Source: Azolla pinnata (Eukaryota > Streptophyta > Polypodiopsida > Salviniales > Salviniaceae). From it: DNA of 26,133 nt. Below the pieces are notes generated by a model. The model did not search any database. It saw only the letters and a list, made by a program, of their open reading frames with translations, and was not told the origin of the DNA. How positions within the stretch are numbered: the stretch's first letter is position 1; each line of letters opens with the position of its first letter. Positions 9,369 through 24,399 of the stretch are shown here, one piece after another. The stretch spans positions 1 to 26,133 of the forward strand of contig JBBBWG010006714.1 in assembly GCA_037176905.1 (NCBI GenBank). Direction: 5' to 3'. The translations under genes and the position numbers were made by a program.

Positions 9369-9490
9369 TTTAGGGTTTAGGGTTTAGGGTTTAGGATTGG
9401 GTTTAGGGTTTATGGCTTAGGATCAGTTTAGGATTGGTTTTAGGATTTATGGCTTAGGATCGGTTTAGGATTAGGGCTTAGGGTTTACAG
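9369..9490. repeat. Interstitial telomere-like (TTTAGGG)n tract
   Basis: Three perfect TTTAGGG units start at 9369 and are followed by degenerate copies (TTTAGGATTGGG, TTTAGGATTGG, TTAGGGCTTAGGG) to about 9490. On the minus strand this reads AAACCCTA, the plant telo-box, about 320 bp upstream of the RGGA-like ATG. Telo-boxes are known in promoters of plant translation-related genes. A regulatory role here is inference. Confidence 0.85.
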
Positions 9491-10933
9491 AAACCTAAGT
9501 TCTAAAGTTTAGAACTCTAAATGATCGATTAGGGTTTGGGGTTTGCATAGACATGATTCGGAGTCGATGTTCTCTTGCTTTTATGCTTCTCAATGTGTGC
9601 GCTCGCGCAAGTGATACGAACCATAAAAGTTTCTTATTCCGTAGAAATCTATCGCTTTGGATTTCATTATAAACTATTCCGCCTCTGAATGTTTGTTTCA
9701 CATTGAAATCATTCACTTCATGAGATATTGCTATGCAAGAAGTATATTCGTGCACCAGAATATCACATTAGTGTCCCCAATAGCATCATAAATAATTGTG
9801 TACATACTTTCTTGAGATCCTCGAAATTATTCTTCTAAATTATCTTTGAGCTAAATAATATTGTCGATGTTTTACTGATTATTAAGAGAGTGTTTAGGGT
9901 TAATTTCGTACACAATGTGAAATTTTCTTACAAAATGATTCAATACTCTAATATCAAATCTCTATCAGATAATGCCTAAAATTTTAAAAGTTTGTAACCT
10001 TGCAAATTAGGACTAGAAGATTTAGCCCAAATGCTAAACTCACATAAGTCATTTGAGTGCTCCATATCTCTTGTTAGACCCTTATGTTTCTGTTGGTCTA
10101 CTCTCCCTTTACATCCAATTCGACTTGTCGAATGACTGAAATGCAAGGTTGAAACTACAATTAAACAGTAACATTTCTTAGTGTACTGGTCTGGTATACA
10201 TATCAGCATACAGACCCTGAGATTGTCAAATATCCTTTACGATTGAAGTGTTGGTTAATACATTACAACTTGGTGGGAGCGTAGTTGTTATTAAAGAAAA
10301 AGAGACACGAGGACCAACACAAATTATACAAAAAATTAATTGAAGGTTCTTGAATGTGTGCTCGCATTAGCACAGCGATCAACAGTATTTGTCATAATTC
10401 ATTCGAGTTATTGCCACTTGACCTTGATACATGATAGCTAATTTGTCTATCAGCAATGCATGACACTTTGGAGACCATGGACTCTAAATGAAAGATAGAT
10501 GTATGTAAAAGTAATGAGTCACGAATAACAGTCGATTATCCGACATTCCACTAACAAGGTTTATGTGTGTGAGATCTCAGATCTATGTGAAGATTGAGAA
10601 ACTTTCGAGGATGGGAATGCTTGATATGTAGAAAACCACCATATGTACTAAAGATATTAACTCTTTTTACAATGCTTTTTCTATGTGTAGACAAAGAAGT
10701 ACAGCAACTTCTGAAACCATACTTCCTTGTTCTATTAAAAGTGGATACTATCTCTACTAGCTTGTATACTATGTAGTATATTTGCCTGGTCTAGACATTC
10801 TACAGGGTTATCTGAGCCACCTTGCTTTCAGGCCTTGTGGTAAAATATGCTGTGTGTTGCATCGCGTACTTCCTCAATCATTGATCATTCCATCGGTCAT
10901 ATGGTGCGTCTGCACTTCTGCTTTCCAATGACT
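9491..10933. other. AT-rich intergenic region, no gene seen
   Basis: This lies between the upstream region of the RGGA-like gene and the 3' end of the CDPK gene. Only short unrelated open frames occur, with no recognisable motifs. The part next to 10934 should contain the CDPK 3' UTR. No transposon termini or coding remnants could be identified. Confidence 0.6.
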
Positions 10934-15055
<4,122 letters not shown>

Positions 15056-16200
15056 ATCTAGCCAGCTAGCTAGCTATTATATTAAAAAAAAACAGTTGCT
15101 TGTTATCAAATTAATCAATACTCTGGATAAATTTTGACTTTTTATCTCAGAAACTTATCAGCTACTATTCAGTGAAAAGACCAGAAAAAGTAGGTTGGCT
15201 CCTAACCTGCTTTTTCAATATAATTGCCCCTAAACACCAATCCTGATTCCAAATCGATAAGCTGATTGATGATTGATCCTATGAATGGATCACCAAGGCC
15301 CCCTTCTGTGTTAAATCCAAACAATCATTTCTGATTCAAACGGGCTCAGTTCAAAAGACCGTTGCTTATCCAGAAACGTGAAAGCTTCCTATACTTCCTC
15401 TTTCAAAAACGGATGATGATCCTCCCTGTGCGCTTAAGCCATTGCTCCTTGCACAAAACGCACTCTGATGCCAGCTATGGTGGAACCCTCAAACGACATT
15501 CGGGAAACCGATAGCAAAGACCTACCAAAAGCGGAACAAAACCAGAAGAGACGTTTCGACAAGGTGTGCCACGGAAACGTCAACCTGATCGAGCCTGCAA
15601 AAACTTCTCTCTTCTTCTTGTTCCTTCCTTCCTTCCTTCCTTTCGTTCTTCAGGGCGTAACGATTTGTCTGCGACAGAGAAACCGGAGCAGAAAAGCCTT
15701 GTGTGTGAACAGATCGCAGACGAAACAAACGAGAGATTCCTGAGATGCTGCCCACGCTGCTAAACAATTCCAGCGGAGCACTCTTTCCAGCGTCGTTTCT
15801 GAAGAGGACGGCGGCAGCGATGGCAGAGAGAAAGGTAGACAGAAAGTCAAGATTTCTTTGAGGAGGAGATATGGCGAAGCCTCAGCGGATTGAGAACAAG
15901 CGACTTCCGAGAAGAAGTTCGAAACGTTGAAGGTAGATGGAAGCGCGATGCTGAAGAAGCAGCGACGACGGAAGAGAAGGAGCAGGAGGAGGAGGAGCAG
16001 CAGCAGCAGCAGCAGCGAAAGAGACTGCGGGGCGAAGACGGAGAAGCAGAAGAAACGCGTTTCCGCCATAGCCACCGAGAAGGAGAAAACGCGTGAAACG
16101 CAAAACAAAGAGAAACGCAAAAAGCAAAAAAAGCAACAACAAAAAAGCAAAACGCAAAACGCAAGAAAGCAAAAAAAAAGCAACAGAGAATGAGTGGTCT
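15056..16200. other. 5' region of the CDPK gene, low complexity
   Basis: Upstream of the CDPK ATG on the minus strand. It includes a short (CTAG)n run next to the ATG, a (TTCC)n run near 15630, a GCT/CTG run (about 15995-16015) and a TTTTGC-rich stretch (16090-16190). Long open frames exist on both strands but are low complexity. It most likely holds promoter and a long, possibly spliced, 5' UTR; I cannot place the transcription start. Confidence 0.5.
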
Positions 16201-16202
16201 AA

Positions 16203-17425
16203 AGCCTTGATCAGTCGATAATCGCTCGGTAATATGGTGATTTAGCTCCGTAATGACGGTTTAGCCTCGGCTTAGTTGATAATCGCTTGATAATGGTGGT
16301 GTTAGCCTTCGCTTGATTCGTAATCGCTCCGTAATATGGTGATTTAGCCTTGGCTTAGTCGACAGTCGCTCGGTAATATGGTGGTTTAGCCTTGGCTCAG
16401 TCGATGCTCCGTAATTGGTGCTTTTAGCCTTAGCTTAGTCGATAATCGCTTTGTAATGGTGATTTAGCCTTGGCTTAGTCAGTAATCGCTTAGTAATGGT
16501 GGTTTAGCCTTGGTTTAGTTGATAATCACTCCATAATAGTGGTTTTAGCCTTGGCTTAATTGATAATTGGCTCTATAATGGTGATTTAGCCTTGGATTAG
16601 TCGATAACCGCTCGGTAATCGTGGTTTAGCCTTGGCTTAGTCGACAATCGCTCGGTAATGGTGGTCATAGCCTTGGCTTAATTTATAATCGTTCCGTAAT
16701 GGTGGTTTAGCCTTGGTTTAGTCAACAGTCGCTCGATACTGGTGTGTCTTAGCCTTGGCTTAATTTACAATCACTCCGTAATGGTGATTTAGCCTTGGCT
16801 TAGTCGATAATCGCTCGGAAATAGTGGTTTTAGCCTTGTTTTAGTCGACAATCGCTCGATAATGGTGGTTTTAGCCTATTTATAATCGCTCCGTAATGGT
16901 GGTTTAGCCTTGGCTTAGTCGGTAATCACTCCGTAATGGTGGTTTAGCCTTGGCTTAGTTGGTAATCGCACCGTAATGGTGGTTTAGCCTTGGCTTAGTC
17001 GGTAATCGTGCTGTAATAGTGGTTTAGCCTTGGCTTAGTCGGTAATCGCTCCATAATGGTGATTTAGCCTTGGCTTAGTCGGTAATCGCTCGGTAATGGT
17101 GGTTTAGCCTTGGCTTAGTCGATAATCGCTCGGTAATGGTGATTTAGCCTTGGCTTAGTTGATAATGCTCAGTAAAGGTGGTTTATCCTTGGTTTAGTCG
17201 ATAATCGCTCGGTAATGGTGATTTAGCCTTGACTTAGTCGATAATCGTTCGAGAATGGTGATTTAGCCTTGGCTTAGTTGATAATCGCGGTTTAGCCTCG
17301 ACTTAGTTGACAATCGCTCGATAATGGTGGTCTTAGCTTTGGCTTACTTGATAATCGTTCGACAATGGTGATTTAGCCTTGGCTTAGTTGATAATCGCTC
17401 GGGTAATGGGGGTTTAGCCTCTCTC
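16203..17425. repeat. 40-bp minisatellite, about 31 units
   Basis: The unit begins AGCCTTGGCTTAGTCGATAA and ends CGGTAATGGTGGTTT, 40 bp in all. I count about 31 units, most of them exactly 40 bp. Some units are short (for example AGCCTATTTATAATCG near 16874 and the unit near 17275). Divergence is modest and greatest at the two ends; the middle block 16905-17160 is most uniform. Each unit holds the small inverted repeat AGCC-TT-GGCT. The array is non-coding, with stops in all frames. It abuts the upstream region of the CDPK gene. Confidence 0.95.
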
Positions 17426-18367
17426 TCCTGCGTATTCTTTCAAAATCTATACCTGTACGTCGATCTATCCGTCTCTAGCACTAGCTTGCTTCTCGACTTG
17501 GGTGTGTAAACGCCCTTCCGATTCAATTACGATACACCGCCAAAGATTTATAATCTTACTAGAGCTTGAAACCCATAGCACTGTGTTGTGATCGGAATCG
17601 GAGTAAAAAGCATTTGGGAAAGTCATCCACAATCCCTTACAATATCCAGCACATCCTTGATTCGTCTCGATCTTTACCACCAAATTCTAGTTATGAGGTT
17701 AGACTAATCCACTGAAGGAGGCTTTCCTTCTCGCCCATCGGGAGAATGGACTCTTCCTCATCGAGTCGTGTGCATCGCATCGGCTGAGATTTTGGATCGT
17801 TGCCATGCATATCCCGAACATGTCGCCTCGAATCCTCCGAACACGAAAGAAGGCAATGATCAGCTGTGAATGAGGGTGTGTATGGAGGTGCATATGATTG
17901 GGTTTCAGCACCATTTGAGCTGATACAAAAGGCTTCATTAGTCCTAAACTAAGTGCAATGAGACCTTTGAAGGTATAGGTATTATTGGCACTTTTAGAGA
18001 AAGGGTGACACCTCCACCAAATGGACATGAAAAATGCTTTGAGCCTTAAAAGGCATAATATACATTGGAGATTCATTGGGAAGGTGGGGGGCATATCAGA
18101 TTCTAGTTGTAACCTTGAAAAAAAAACAACAACAAAAAAAACCCTAAACCCTGACAAAGTTCGGTTCGAGATTCGTTGGGACGAGGGGCGAGATCGTTTT
18201 ACCGTGCTGCGAGTTGCATCGCAAGCCATTTCTCTTTTGTATTGAATGCCCGTGAAATCGAGACGTATATTAGGTCGATCTCGCCATGGAAAATCGGCCG
18301 CGCTGATGCCGTTGCGCAGCGATCGCAGGCAAATCTTGCGGGCAAAAAACAAAAAGCAATCTGATTC

Positions 18368-18401
<34 letters not shown>

Positions 18402-18470
18402 TCGATCGATCGATATGGCTAACGTAGCTTGATGGATGGATCGATCGAGCGAACGTTGGGAAAGGGAAGG
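17426..18470. other. Region without a supported gene
   Basis: Moderately long open frames are present on both strands (for example 17699-18352 minus), but their products show no family features and unusual composition. The stretch ends in a (TA)n run at about 18371-18398 followed by ATCGATCGATCGAT. A single AACCCTAAACCCT motif lies at about 18140-18152. Confidence 0.5.
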
Positions 18471-18471
18471 C

Positions 18472-18479
18472 TATATAAG
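18472..18479 (+). promoter_or_regulatory. TATA box for the downstream plus-strand gene
   Basis: TATATAAG stands in a GC-richer context (AAGGCTATATAAGGTACAC). It lies 513 bp upstream of the ATG at 18992, so the 5' leader would be about 480 nt if unspliced. The strand is assigned because TATATAA reads correctly only on plus. Confidence 0.5.
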
Positions 18480-18738
18480 GTACACTAACGCGTTTGCGGC
18501 TTCGGCTTCGAGACGAGGACAATGGAAACATTCATGAGATGGCCTTAGGCTTACAATACATACACATTGGGAAGAGGAGAGAGAGGATACACTAGAGATG
18601 TGTGTGTGAGAGAGAGAGAAGACGACGATCCAGCACCATCGGGGCGCCCAACGGATCCCCGTGATATCTACTGCTACGATCCCCGCCGCCCGATTCGCTT
18701 CATTGAATTCAGCTTCCATCATCTTTCTTCATCGTCCT

Positions 18739-18886
18739 CGATCGAGTCTCTCTACTAGCTAGTATAAAGATCCCATACTTGTACAACCTCTTCGTGCCGA
18801 ATCGCTCTACAAGCTTCTAGCTTCGTATTCGGCCGATCGATCGATCGATCGAGGCTCTCTGCTAGCTACTCAGTGTAAAGATCCCA
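18739..18886. repeat. Direct duplication in leader of the 172-aa gene
   Basis: CGATCGAGTCTCTCTACTAG at 18739 recurs as CGATCGAGGCTCTCTGCTAG at about 18847. Both are followed by ...TAAAGATCCCA. The copies are ~108 bp apart and ~37-40 bp long. Confidence 0.7.
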
Positions 18887-18913
18887 GAGACAGATCTCTT
18901 TCGTCGTCGCGGC

Positions 18914-18939
18914 AAACCCTAAACCCTAAACCCTAAACC
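18914..18939 (+). promoter_or_regulatory. Telo-box tract (AAACCCT)3 in 5' leader
   Basis: Three perfect AAACCCT units plus AAACC lie about 55 bp before the ATG at 18992. This is the telo-box sequence known from promoters and leaders of plant growth- and translation-related genes. It is a second interstitial telomere-type tract in the window, in the opposite orientation to 9369-9490 (TTTAGGG there on the plus strand, AAACCCT here). Confidence 0.7.
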
Positions 18940-18991
18940 GGTTCGAATCGATCGATCGAGCGAGAGGAGAGTTGGGGGCGAGAAGCCCATC

Positions 18992-19356
18992 ATGGGGGAC
19001 GAGATCGCCAGAAGCCCAATGTACCGCGCCAATGTCTTGGGCCTCGTCAGCGGAGGTGAACACGAAGACATGGTTTCATATCATCGCCACCGCCACCATC
19101 CGTGGTACATGAGCGCCATCGGGCTTCTCGTCGTCGCCCTCGTCGCGCTCGTGTACTTCCGCTTCTTCTTCCGCTACTGCCAAACGTGCGGCTACGATTC
19201 GCCGCCCCCGGCGTCGTCCTCATGGCCGGCTCTTCGCGGCCGTCGGATCGTGCCGGCGGCGTCGCGCGCCCGCGTCGTGCCCATGTCTTCGAAACAAACA
19301 CTCTTCTCATCATCATCCTCATCACCACCACCACTATCATCCTCATCATCATCATC

Positions 19357-19388
<32 letters not shown>

Positions 19389-19392
19389 CACC

Positions 19393-19424
<32 letters not shown>

Positions 19425-19510
19425 CTCCATCATCATCATCTCCATCATTTCCATCATCATCATCCTGCATCGTGTACGAAGCCGCATCTCTCCGCGTTTC
19501 CATACAGTGA
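18992..19510 (+). CDS. Possible small single-pass membrane protein with poly-Ser tract, 172 aa
   Basis: I do not recognise the family. The N-terminal third looks protein-like: 'MGDEIARSPMYRANVLG', a His/Arg-rich stretch (31-36), a strong transmembrane helix (about 39-60, 'YMSAIGLLVVALVALVYF') and 'CQTCGYD' (63-69). Residues about 106-158 are almost all Ser with some Pro, encoded by a TCA/TCC triplet array, and the end is 'CIVYEAASLRVSIQ'. A TATA box, a leader with telo-box and GC-rich first codons support transcription and translation. The other two frames of the triplet array (poly-Ile, poly-His) are also open, and the poly-His frame continues open to 19856. The real protein may therefore change frame or be mis-assembled in the array. 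It could also be non-coding. Confidence 0.4.
19307..19465. repeat. (TCA)n triplet array
   Basis: TCATCATCATC with scattered CCA and TCC variants runs for about 160 bp. It codes for Ser in the frame of the ATG at 18992. Slippage here would change the length of the Ser tract in whole residues. Confidence 0.9.
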
Positions 19511-19669
19511 TCACCCGAAAACCTCGCTGAATCTTGTTGCGATCCATTCGGGCGCCGATCAAACAATAACGACGATTTCGGAGATCAAATGCGAGAAACC
19601 GGATGCCTCTTTGTTTGAAATTTCGCCCAAAATCGTGTCATTTCGGCAGTGGGCTCTCGAAAAGCAGAA

Positions 19670-19860
19670 CATAATCGCATCACAGTTCGGCCAAAGAGGC
19701 TGGAACAAACGAACTAGCGAGATGAGAAGTTGCCGATCGTGGTTTTGTCGTAGCGATTTCGAGAGCTTTATTAAGCCGTTGATCGATTGCCTCGTTCTTT
19801 ACATAATTACGTCATGGTTTCGCCAAAGTCGCTGGAACAAACGAACCAACAGATGAGAAG
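19670..19860. repeat. Direct duplication ~132 bp apart
   Basis: ACATAATCGCATCACAGTTCG followed by GCCAAAGAGGCTGGAACAAA at about 19669-19712 recurs as ACATAATTACGTCATGGTTT with CGCCAAAGTCGCTGGAACAA at about 19801-19842. Both copies are followed by similar GATGAGAAGT sequence. It lies in the open frame after the triplet array. No function is evident. Confidence 0.65.
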
Positions 19861-20279
19861 TCGCGGGAAGCTACGATCTGATTCGCCTGTTTCTTTTTTC
19901 TTCCCCGTTGTACGATTAACGTGTGCCCCCTGAAAAATACCCGCTTGTCAACGACGACGTCACGTATGGTTTACCCCACGGTTCGAGTCTATCCAACGCC
20001 GAGAAACGATTCCTGTTTGCATCGCTGTTCTGGGGAGAAAACTCGAGATCTTTTCTTAAACCCGAATCGAGCCCGATTCGATATGCCGTTTGGCTCCAGA
20101 ACTGTTACACTGAAAGCAAATCAAAGCCGAATCCGCTGGAAAAAACAAAACAAATTAAGACCTGAATCGAACCAGAGCTTAACGACTGAAAACCGATACA
20201 CCCCGCCGAGAAAAATAGTTAAAAAATTAATGTAAGTAAAGCTCATGTATGGTAGAGTGATTTGCGTTTTTCTCACCAA

Positions 20280-20847
20280 AATCGAGGGTAAACAAAATGG
20301 GAAAATCACCAAAAAAACGCCTGGCGATTTTATAAACCATGTTCTAACGCTTACTAAAACTAAACGTTTCCAAAATTAGCGCCTAGTTTTGAAAAGCAGC
20401 GCTCGATTAATTGATTAGCACCAAATCAATTAATCGTGAGCTCAATAAATCAATTATAGCGTTAATCCATTACTTACGAGCTCAATCAATCAATTATAGC
20501 GTTTAATCAATTAATTGCTAGCAACTTTGGAATCTGATTAATTGGTTAACGCATCGATCAATGGATCAGATTCCGAATTTACTAGCTTCTGTTGATCGAA
20601 TGTAGAAAGGGAATCGATCAGGATCAAGCTAGCGGGAAGAGAACAGGAATGGAATCGATCAGCGCTATACGAACGGAATTAATTGGGTGCTAATTTTTAG
20701 TGGAAGATAGAGTTTCAGGCGTTGATTCTCTAAAGTATTTTTACTTCAATAAGCGTTAAAACGTAAGCTATAATCTTGTCGGGCGTTCTTTGTCCGGACA
20801 GGTGTGAAATGGGCAAGTGTCCGGACAGGTGTGAAACCTGCAGATTT
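20280..20847. repeat. Dispersed repeat family, copy A
   Basis: 20589-20847 is matched by a diverged direct copy at 25208-25468. 20373-20494 is matched by an inverted copy at 24400-24515. Landmarks are AATTAATTGGGTGCT, TAAGCGTTAAAACGTA and a doubled TGTCCGGACAGGTGTGAAA at 20790-20836. The left part is rich in AATCAATTAAT motifs and contains its own ~50-bp duplication (GAGCTCAAT from 20438 and 20488). No open frame or clear terminal repeat is visible, so it is a non-autonomous element or fragment. It ends about 70 bp before the ATG at 20919. Confidence 0.8.
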
Positions 20848-20876
20848 TCCTTTCACCGGGATGTGGTAGAGAGCGG

Positions 20877-20909
20877 GCGAGAGAGACGAGAGAGAGAGAG
20901 AGAGAGAGA
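20877..20909. repeat. (GA)n microsatellite in leader of the 63-aa gene
   Basis: GAGAGAGACGAGAGAGAGAG... ends about 9 bp before the ATG at 20919. GA/CT runs are common in plant 5' leaders and core promoters, but a role here is not shown. Confidence 0.7.
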
Positions 20910-20918
20910 TTTGCAGCG

Positions 20919-23910
20919 ATGGTGCGCACGTACACGTTCGCCGCCATGGTCGGAGTCGCTTACCTTGCCGTTTCTTCCCTCGACTCAGTTTTCGAATGGA
21001 TGGCCGATCGGCAGGAGAAGAAGGTGCCTTTCTCTGCGTCTTTTTCTCACTGAATTCCTGTCGTAGCGACCGCGCTTCACGTTCCCCGTTTCTCCGTTGT
21101 TTCTTCAGTTCTCGCTTCTTTTTCTTTCTTTTTCCCTGCGGTGTTGTCTCCTGTACTGCTATGATTTCTACTGTAACTATCGTTTGCTTCCCGTGGAACC
21201 TCTATTTTTCAATCCTATAGTTTGTATTCTTTCTTTCTGAAAACGTCTTCTTCGACTGGCGACCCCATTGATCTGTATTGGATTGGTCTCAATCCGCTCG
21301 TTTTCCTTGCATTTGCTTCCATCAAAACCCTAGTTTTGGCATGGCCGATGCAAGTTTTGGAATGCTTACTTAGAAGACCACAAGGACATTGATCGTAAAA
21401 TTGGATCCTATCTGTCACCACCTATGTTAGTGTTGGTTTGTATTTGTTCTACAATCATATTCTCTGCCATGAACAAATAACACTTTTGCAACACTATTTC
21501 ATGGAAGAGATCATCGTCACTGTGGAACATCGATCTCGACCTTCTTTCATTAAGTAAAATCGAATAGCTTCTTGGGATTATGTTTTGGGTGAAGTGGACT
21601 GAGAAAGAGTGCATTATATCTTGCATATATGATCAAAGATGATAGAAATCTATCAAAATTCATCTTTCTTGTTCAAGCAATCGTTGAATTGGATTTTTTT
21701 CCCAGAATTTAGTCTCTTAAAATATATCCGAGTTTGGAATAAGCACATGCTGTTTTTGCAACAATTTCTATTCCCAGAACATTTCTCAATCACCGGTCTT
21801 CTCTAAAAGCCAAAATCGTGACTCCTTGTGTTTCCTTTTGGCTGTAGGTGATTATTCAATGTTTCAAATTGCTTGATTTGCAGAAAAGGATGTCCATATG
21901 TAGAAACATATTCTTCTACTTTGTTATATGTATATCTATATAGTCTCCTGTATAGAAACCCTGGCCTGTAACACAGCTAAGGCATGCTACATTCACATGC
22001 ATAATGTTCTGTATGTATCAATCTATATTGTTTCTACCTAGGGGCTGTGTGCCGTTCTCCTTAAAACTGTACTCAGCAGAGATGTTTAGGAGTGCAGACC
22101 ACATACCTATCATAGCATGTATGTAGACTAGTCCATAGCATGGATGAACTGTGTCGATACTCACAGACCACATATGTATCCATCTGAAAATGGATTTTGC
22201 GGCATTCTAAATGCCAAAAGTTGGCCCTCCAATTTGAATATTTTATTGCTTTTGTAGCATTAACTGCATAACACAGGTACATGGGATTATTTAAATGTGA
22301 TTATCCCTAATTATTACATAAATAACTGCAGATAGACAATCTATATGTCCATCACAGTGTTTTTACCAAAGCAAATAGGTGCTTTTCTATCTGTTTTGAG
22401 TATTTCTGGGAACACCACGCGGGGAGGAAAGAAGAGGTTGACTACACAGGGTTACGAAGCTAGGGGTGCCTACGATATTTTATATCATGGCACAACCATA
22501 TAGAGCACTAGTATCTGTGGCCTACAGACACATCATTCTTGCTGAAGCATAAAAAGGTGGTATACAGTCGTTCATATCTGCCTAACGTTCTTCTCATTCA
22601 CATGTAGAATGAAAATGGACCATGGTGAAGTCAGTAGATCAACATATCTTTTATGTGTCGCCTGCTTGAGAATGGGTATTAGTACTAGGAATCTGCAGGG
22701 CCATTGCATGGCTTGTTGGCTTGTCTTGACTTAGGCTTGGCTTTTGTGGAAGTGGCTTGAGCTTGAGCCCAAGATCGCTTCTCTTTAATGGGCTTGGAGC
22801 CAGGCGGTGACAAACTGAGCAATGCCGAAATCCAATAATGCAGAAGATCTTCGAGCTATTGGCTTGGCTTAGATGAGAAGCTTTTTTGACACTGAATAAT
22901 AAACAAATTGCTAGGGAAAAGTGAAAGAAGAGTAGTTTGCATGGTTATGTTTGGTGCTGTTTTGGAGCATTGCTAATCCCTTGCCTTAAGAGCCTCTTTG
23001 ACCTCAACCGTATTATGAGGGGCTGTCCACCATTTGGTATACAGTAGCTGCCCTTCATGATGGTCTACTTGGTTTAAGGCTTGTCAGGCTTCTTGTTTTG
23101 TGCAACATACTCAAAATCACAAGTATGGACTATATAGATTCAAATCCAAGATCTATTGCGTTGGTTGTCCTATTGGTATGGCGACAGCCATAAAACCCAC
23201 ATTGTTTTTTAAGTTAATGTTGATATTTATCTATGGTTCCTTCTCTAGCATGTGGTCAATGTTCACACACGTGAGTAAGGACTTCTCCTTGGGACTGAGA
23301 ATCATATGTTTCTGGGTGTAAAGTCAGAGTGCGTACATCACTCTGTTGGCTGAAGCTTCATCTGAGAGGGAGGATGTCAATAGTAATGTATTTATGTTCT
23401 CTCCGGTATGTGAAACTGGGATAGTTTCTGCTCTCATTGCCGTTGCTAAAACTTACATCTTCTTGGTTTTTGAATGCTGTTTTTAAAACATTAATTGTCC
23501 TACAGCATTCACATTATATGAGAAGAGTACACTGTTGTGCATATAAAAGAGTAAGCACTAAGGTTTTTTCATAAATGATGAGCGGTCTAATACTTGTTCT
23601 TTTGCTGCCTTGTTTTGTATTTCTTCTGGTTTATCAAGAAATTTCAACTACTAGTTTATTACGTGAATTATTTATCAGAGATTTAGATCTGTGATACTTG
23701 TGGAGCCTCCCAATTGTGACATGTTCTGTGCACATGATTAATGCTAAATTATGTTTTTTTTTTCATGATTAAAGTTTTGCTAATGCAATTCTCTGGCATA
23801 TACTATTCTTTTTGCTTTGACAGATTGAGAAATATGAGAAGTCGAAAGAAGCAGCAAAGTTGAGAAAAGAGTTATTAGCTGAAAACCGAAATAAGGGCTT
23901 AGTATCATGA
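20919..23910 (+). CDS. Small membrane-anchored protein, 63 aa, two exons
   Basis: Exon 1 is 20919-21023 (35 codons) and ends AAG|GTGCCT. Exon 2 is 23824-23910 (28 codons plus TGA) after TTTGCTTTGACAG. The phase-0 join gives a coherent protein. A short N-terminus 'MVRTYT' is followed by a hydrophobic helix (about 7-20), then 'EWMADRQEKK' joined to 'IEKYEKSKEAAKLRKELLAE' and 'NRNKGLVS'. The layout, one membrane helix followed by a long charged helix, resembles small accessory subunits of organelle membrane complexes, but I do not recognise the family and assign no function. Support comes from exact splice signals, a polypyrimidine tract, and matched Glu/Lys-rich helix content on both sides of the junction. 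The 2800-bp intron is the longest in the window. Confidence 0.75.
21024..23823 (+). other. 2.8-kb intron of the 63-aa gene
   Basis: AT-rich and without a supported gene. Short open frames on both strands show no family features. A GGCTTG-rich patch (GGCTTGTTGGCTTGTCTTGA) occurs around 22700-22800. I see no transposon ends. Confidence 0.6.
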
Positions 23911-24399
23911 TCCTTCAACAGACTGCTGCTTGGTTCAACTCCTTGGCTTATTACAAATGTTTTGCATAATAATTGAAAGTTGCATTGTGGCGAAGGTAAA
24001 TGAAAGCGGGGATGTGATGAACATAAATGGAAGTGGTATTTTGATGAAGGTGAGTTGAATTTTTAGCTTCCATGGGCTTTAACAGTATTCTAATTATGCA
24101 ATGGAACTTCTATAGGCTTGATATAGAGCATGTTGTTTTGTCTAGCAATAATTGAGCAGATCGGAATACTTGGGAGTGTCTTTTCTTGCTCTACTACTTT
24201 GTATATTCTCTACCTTGAGATAGTTGTCTGAAGATTCGAGTGTGATGATGCCAGAATGTTGACTATCGACAGAAAGGTTTAACATGTGTATGGATTTTTT
24301 TAATTGTGTCTATGCGATGAGTTGCATGAAGGTCCAAATTTGGGTTTTGTTATCGTTTTGGTTACCATAAAGCACCATAATTTCGTGTTAATTTAGTAA
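23911..24399. other. 3' flank of the 63-aa gene
   Basis: No gene is seen. The first few hundred bases should be 3' UTR. AATAAT-type signals occur (TGCATAATAATTG near 23963), but a polyadenylation site cannot be fixed. Confidence 0.4.

Noticed and set aside
15650..16183. Minus-strand 177-aa frame of Phe/Cys/Leu runs and its plus-strand Lys/Arg/Gln shadow
   Set aside because: Both come from CTT, GCT and TTTTGC low-complexity DNA upstream of the CDPK. No plausible domain, and composition is purely that of the repeats.
16203..17425. CRISPR-like array
   Set aside because: Units are directly adjacent 40-bp tandem copies with no unique spacers, and the genome is a plant nuclear one. It is a minisatellite.
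17699..18352. Minus-strand 217-aa open frame
   Set aside because: No recognisable motif, scattered low-complexity (VFFVVVFF), no splice or promoter context. It could be chance in an unselected region.
19102..19530. Poly-Ile frame (plus) and poly-Met/Asp frames (minus) across the TCA array
   Set aside because: These are products of the triplet repeat in other frames. The poly-Ile frame starts within the putative membrane gene and has no protein-like sequence outside the repeat.
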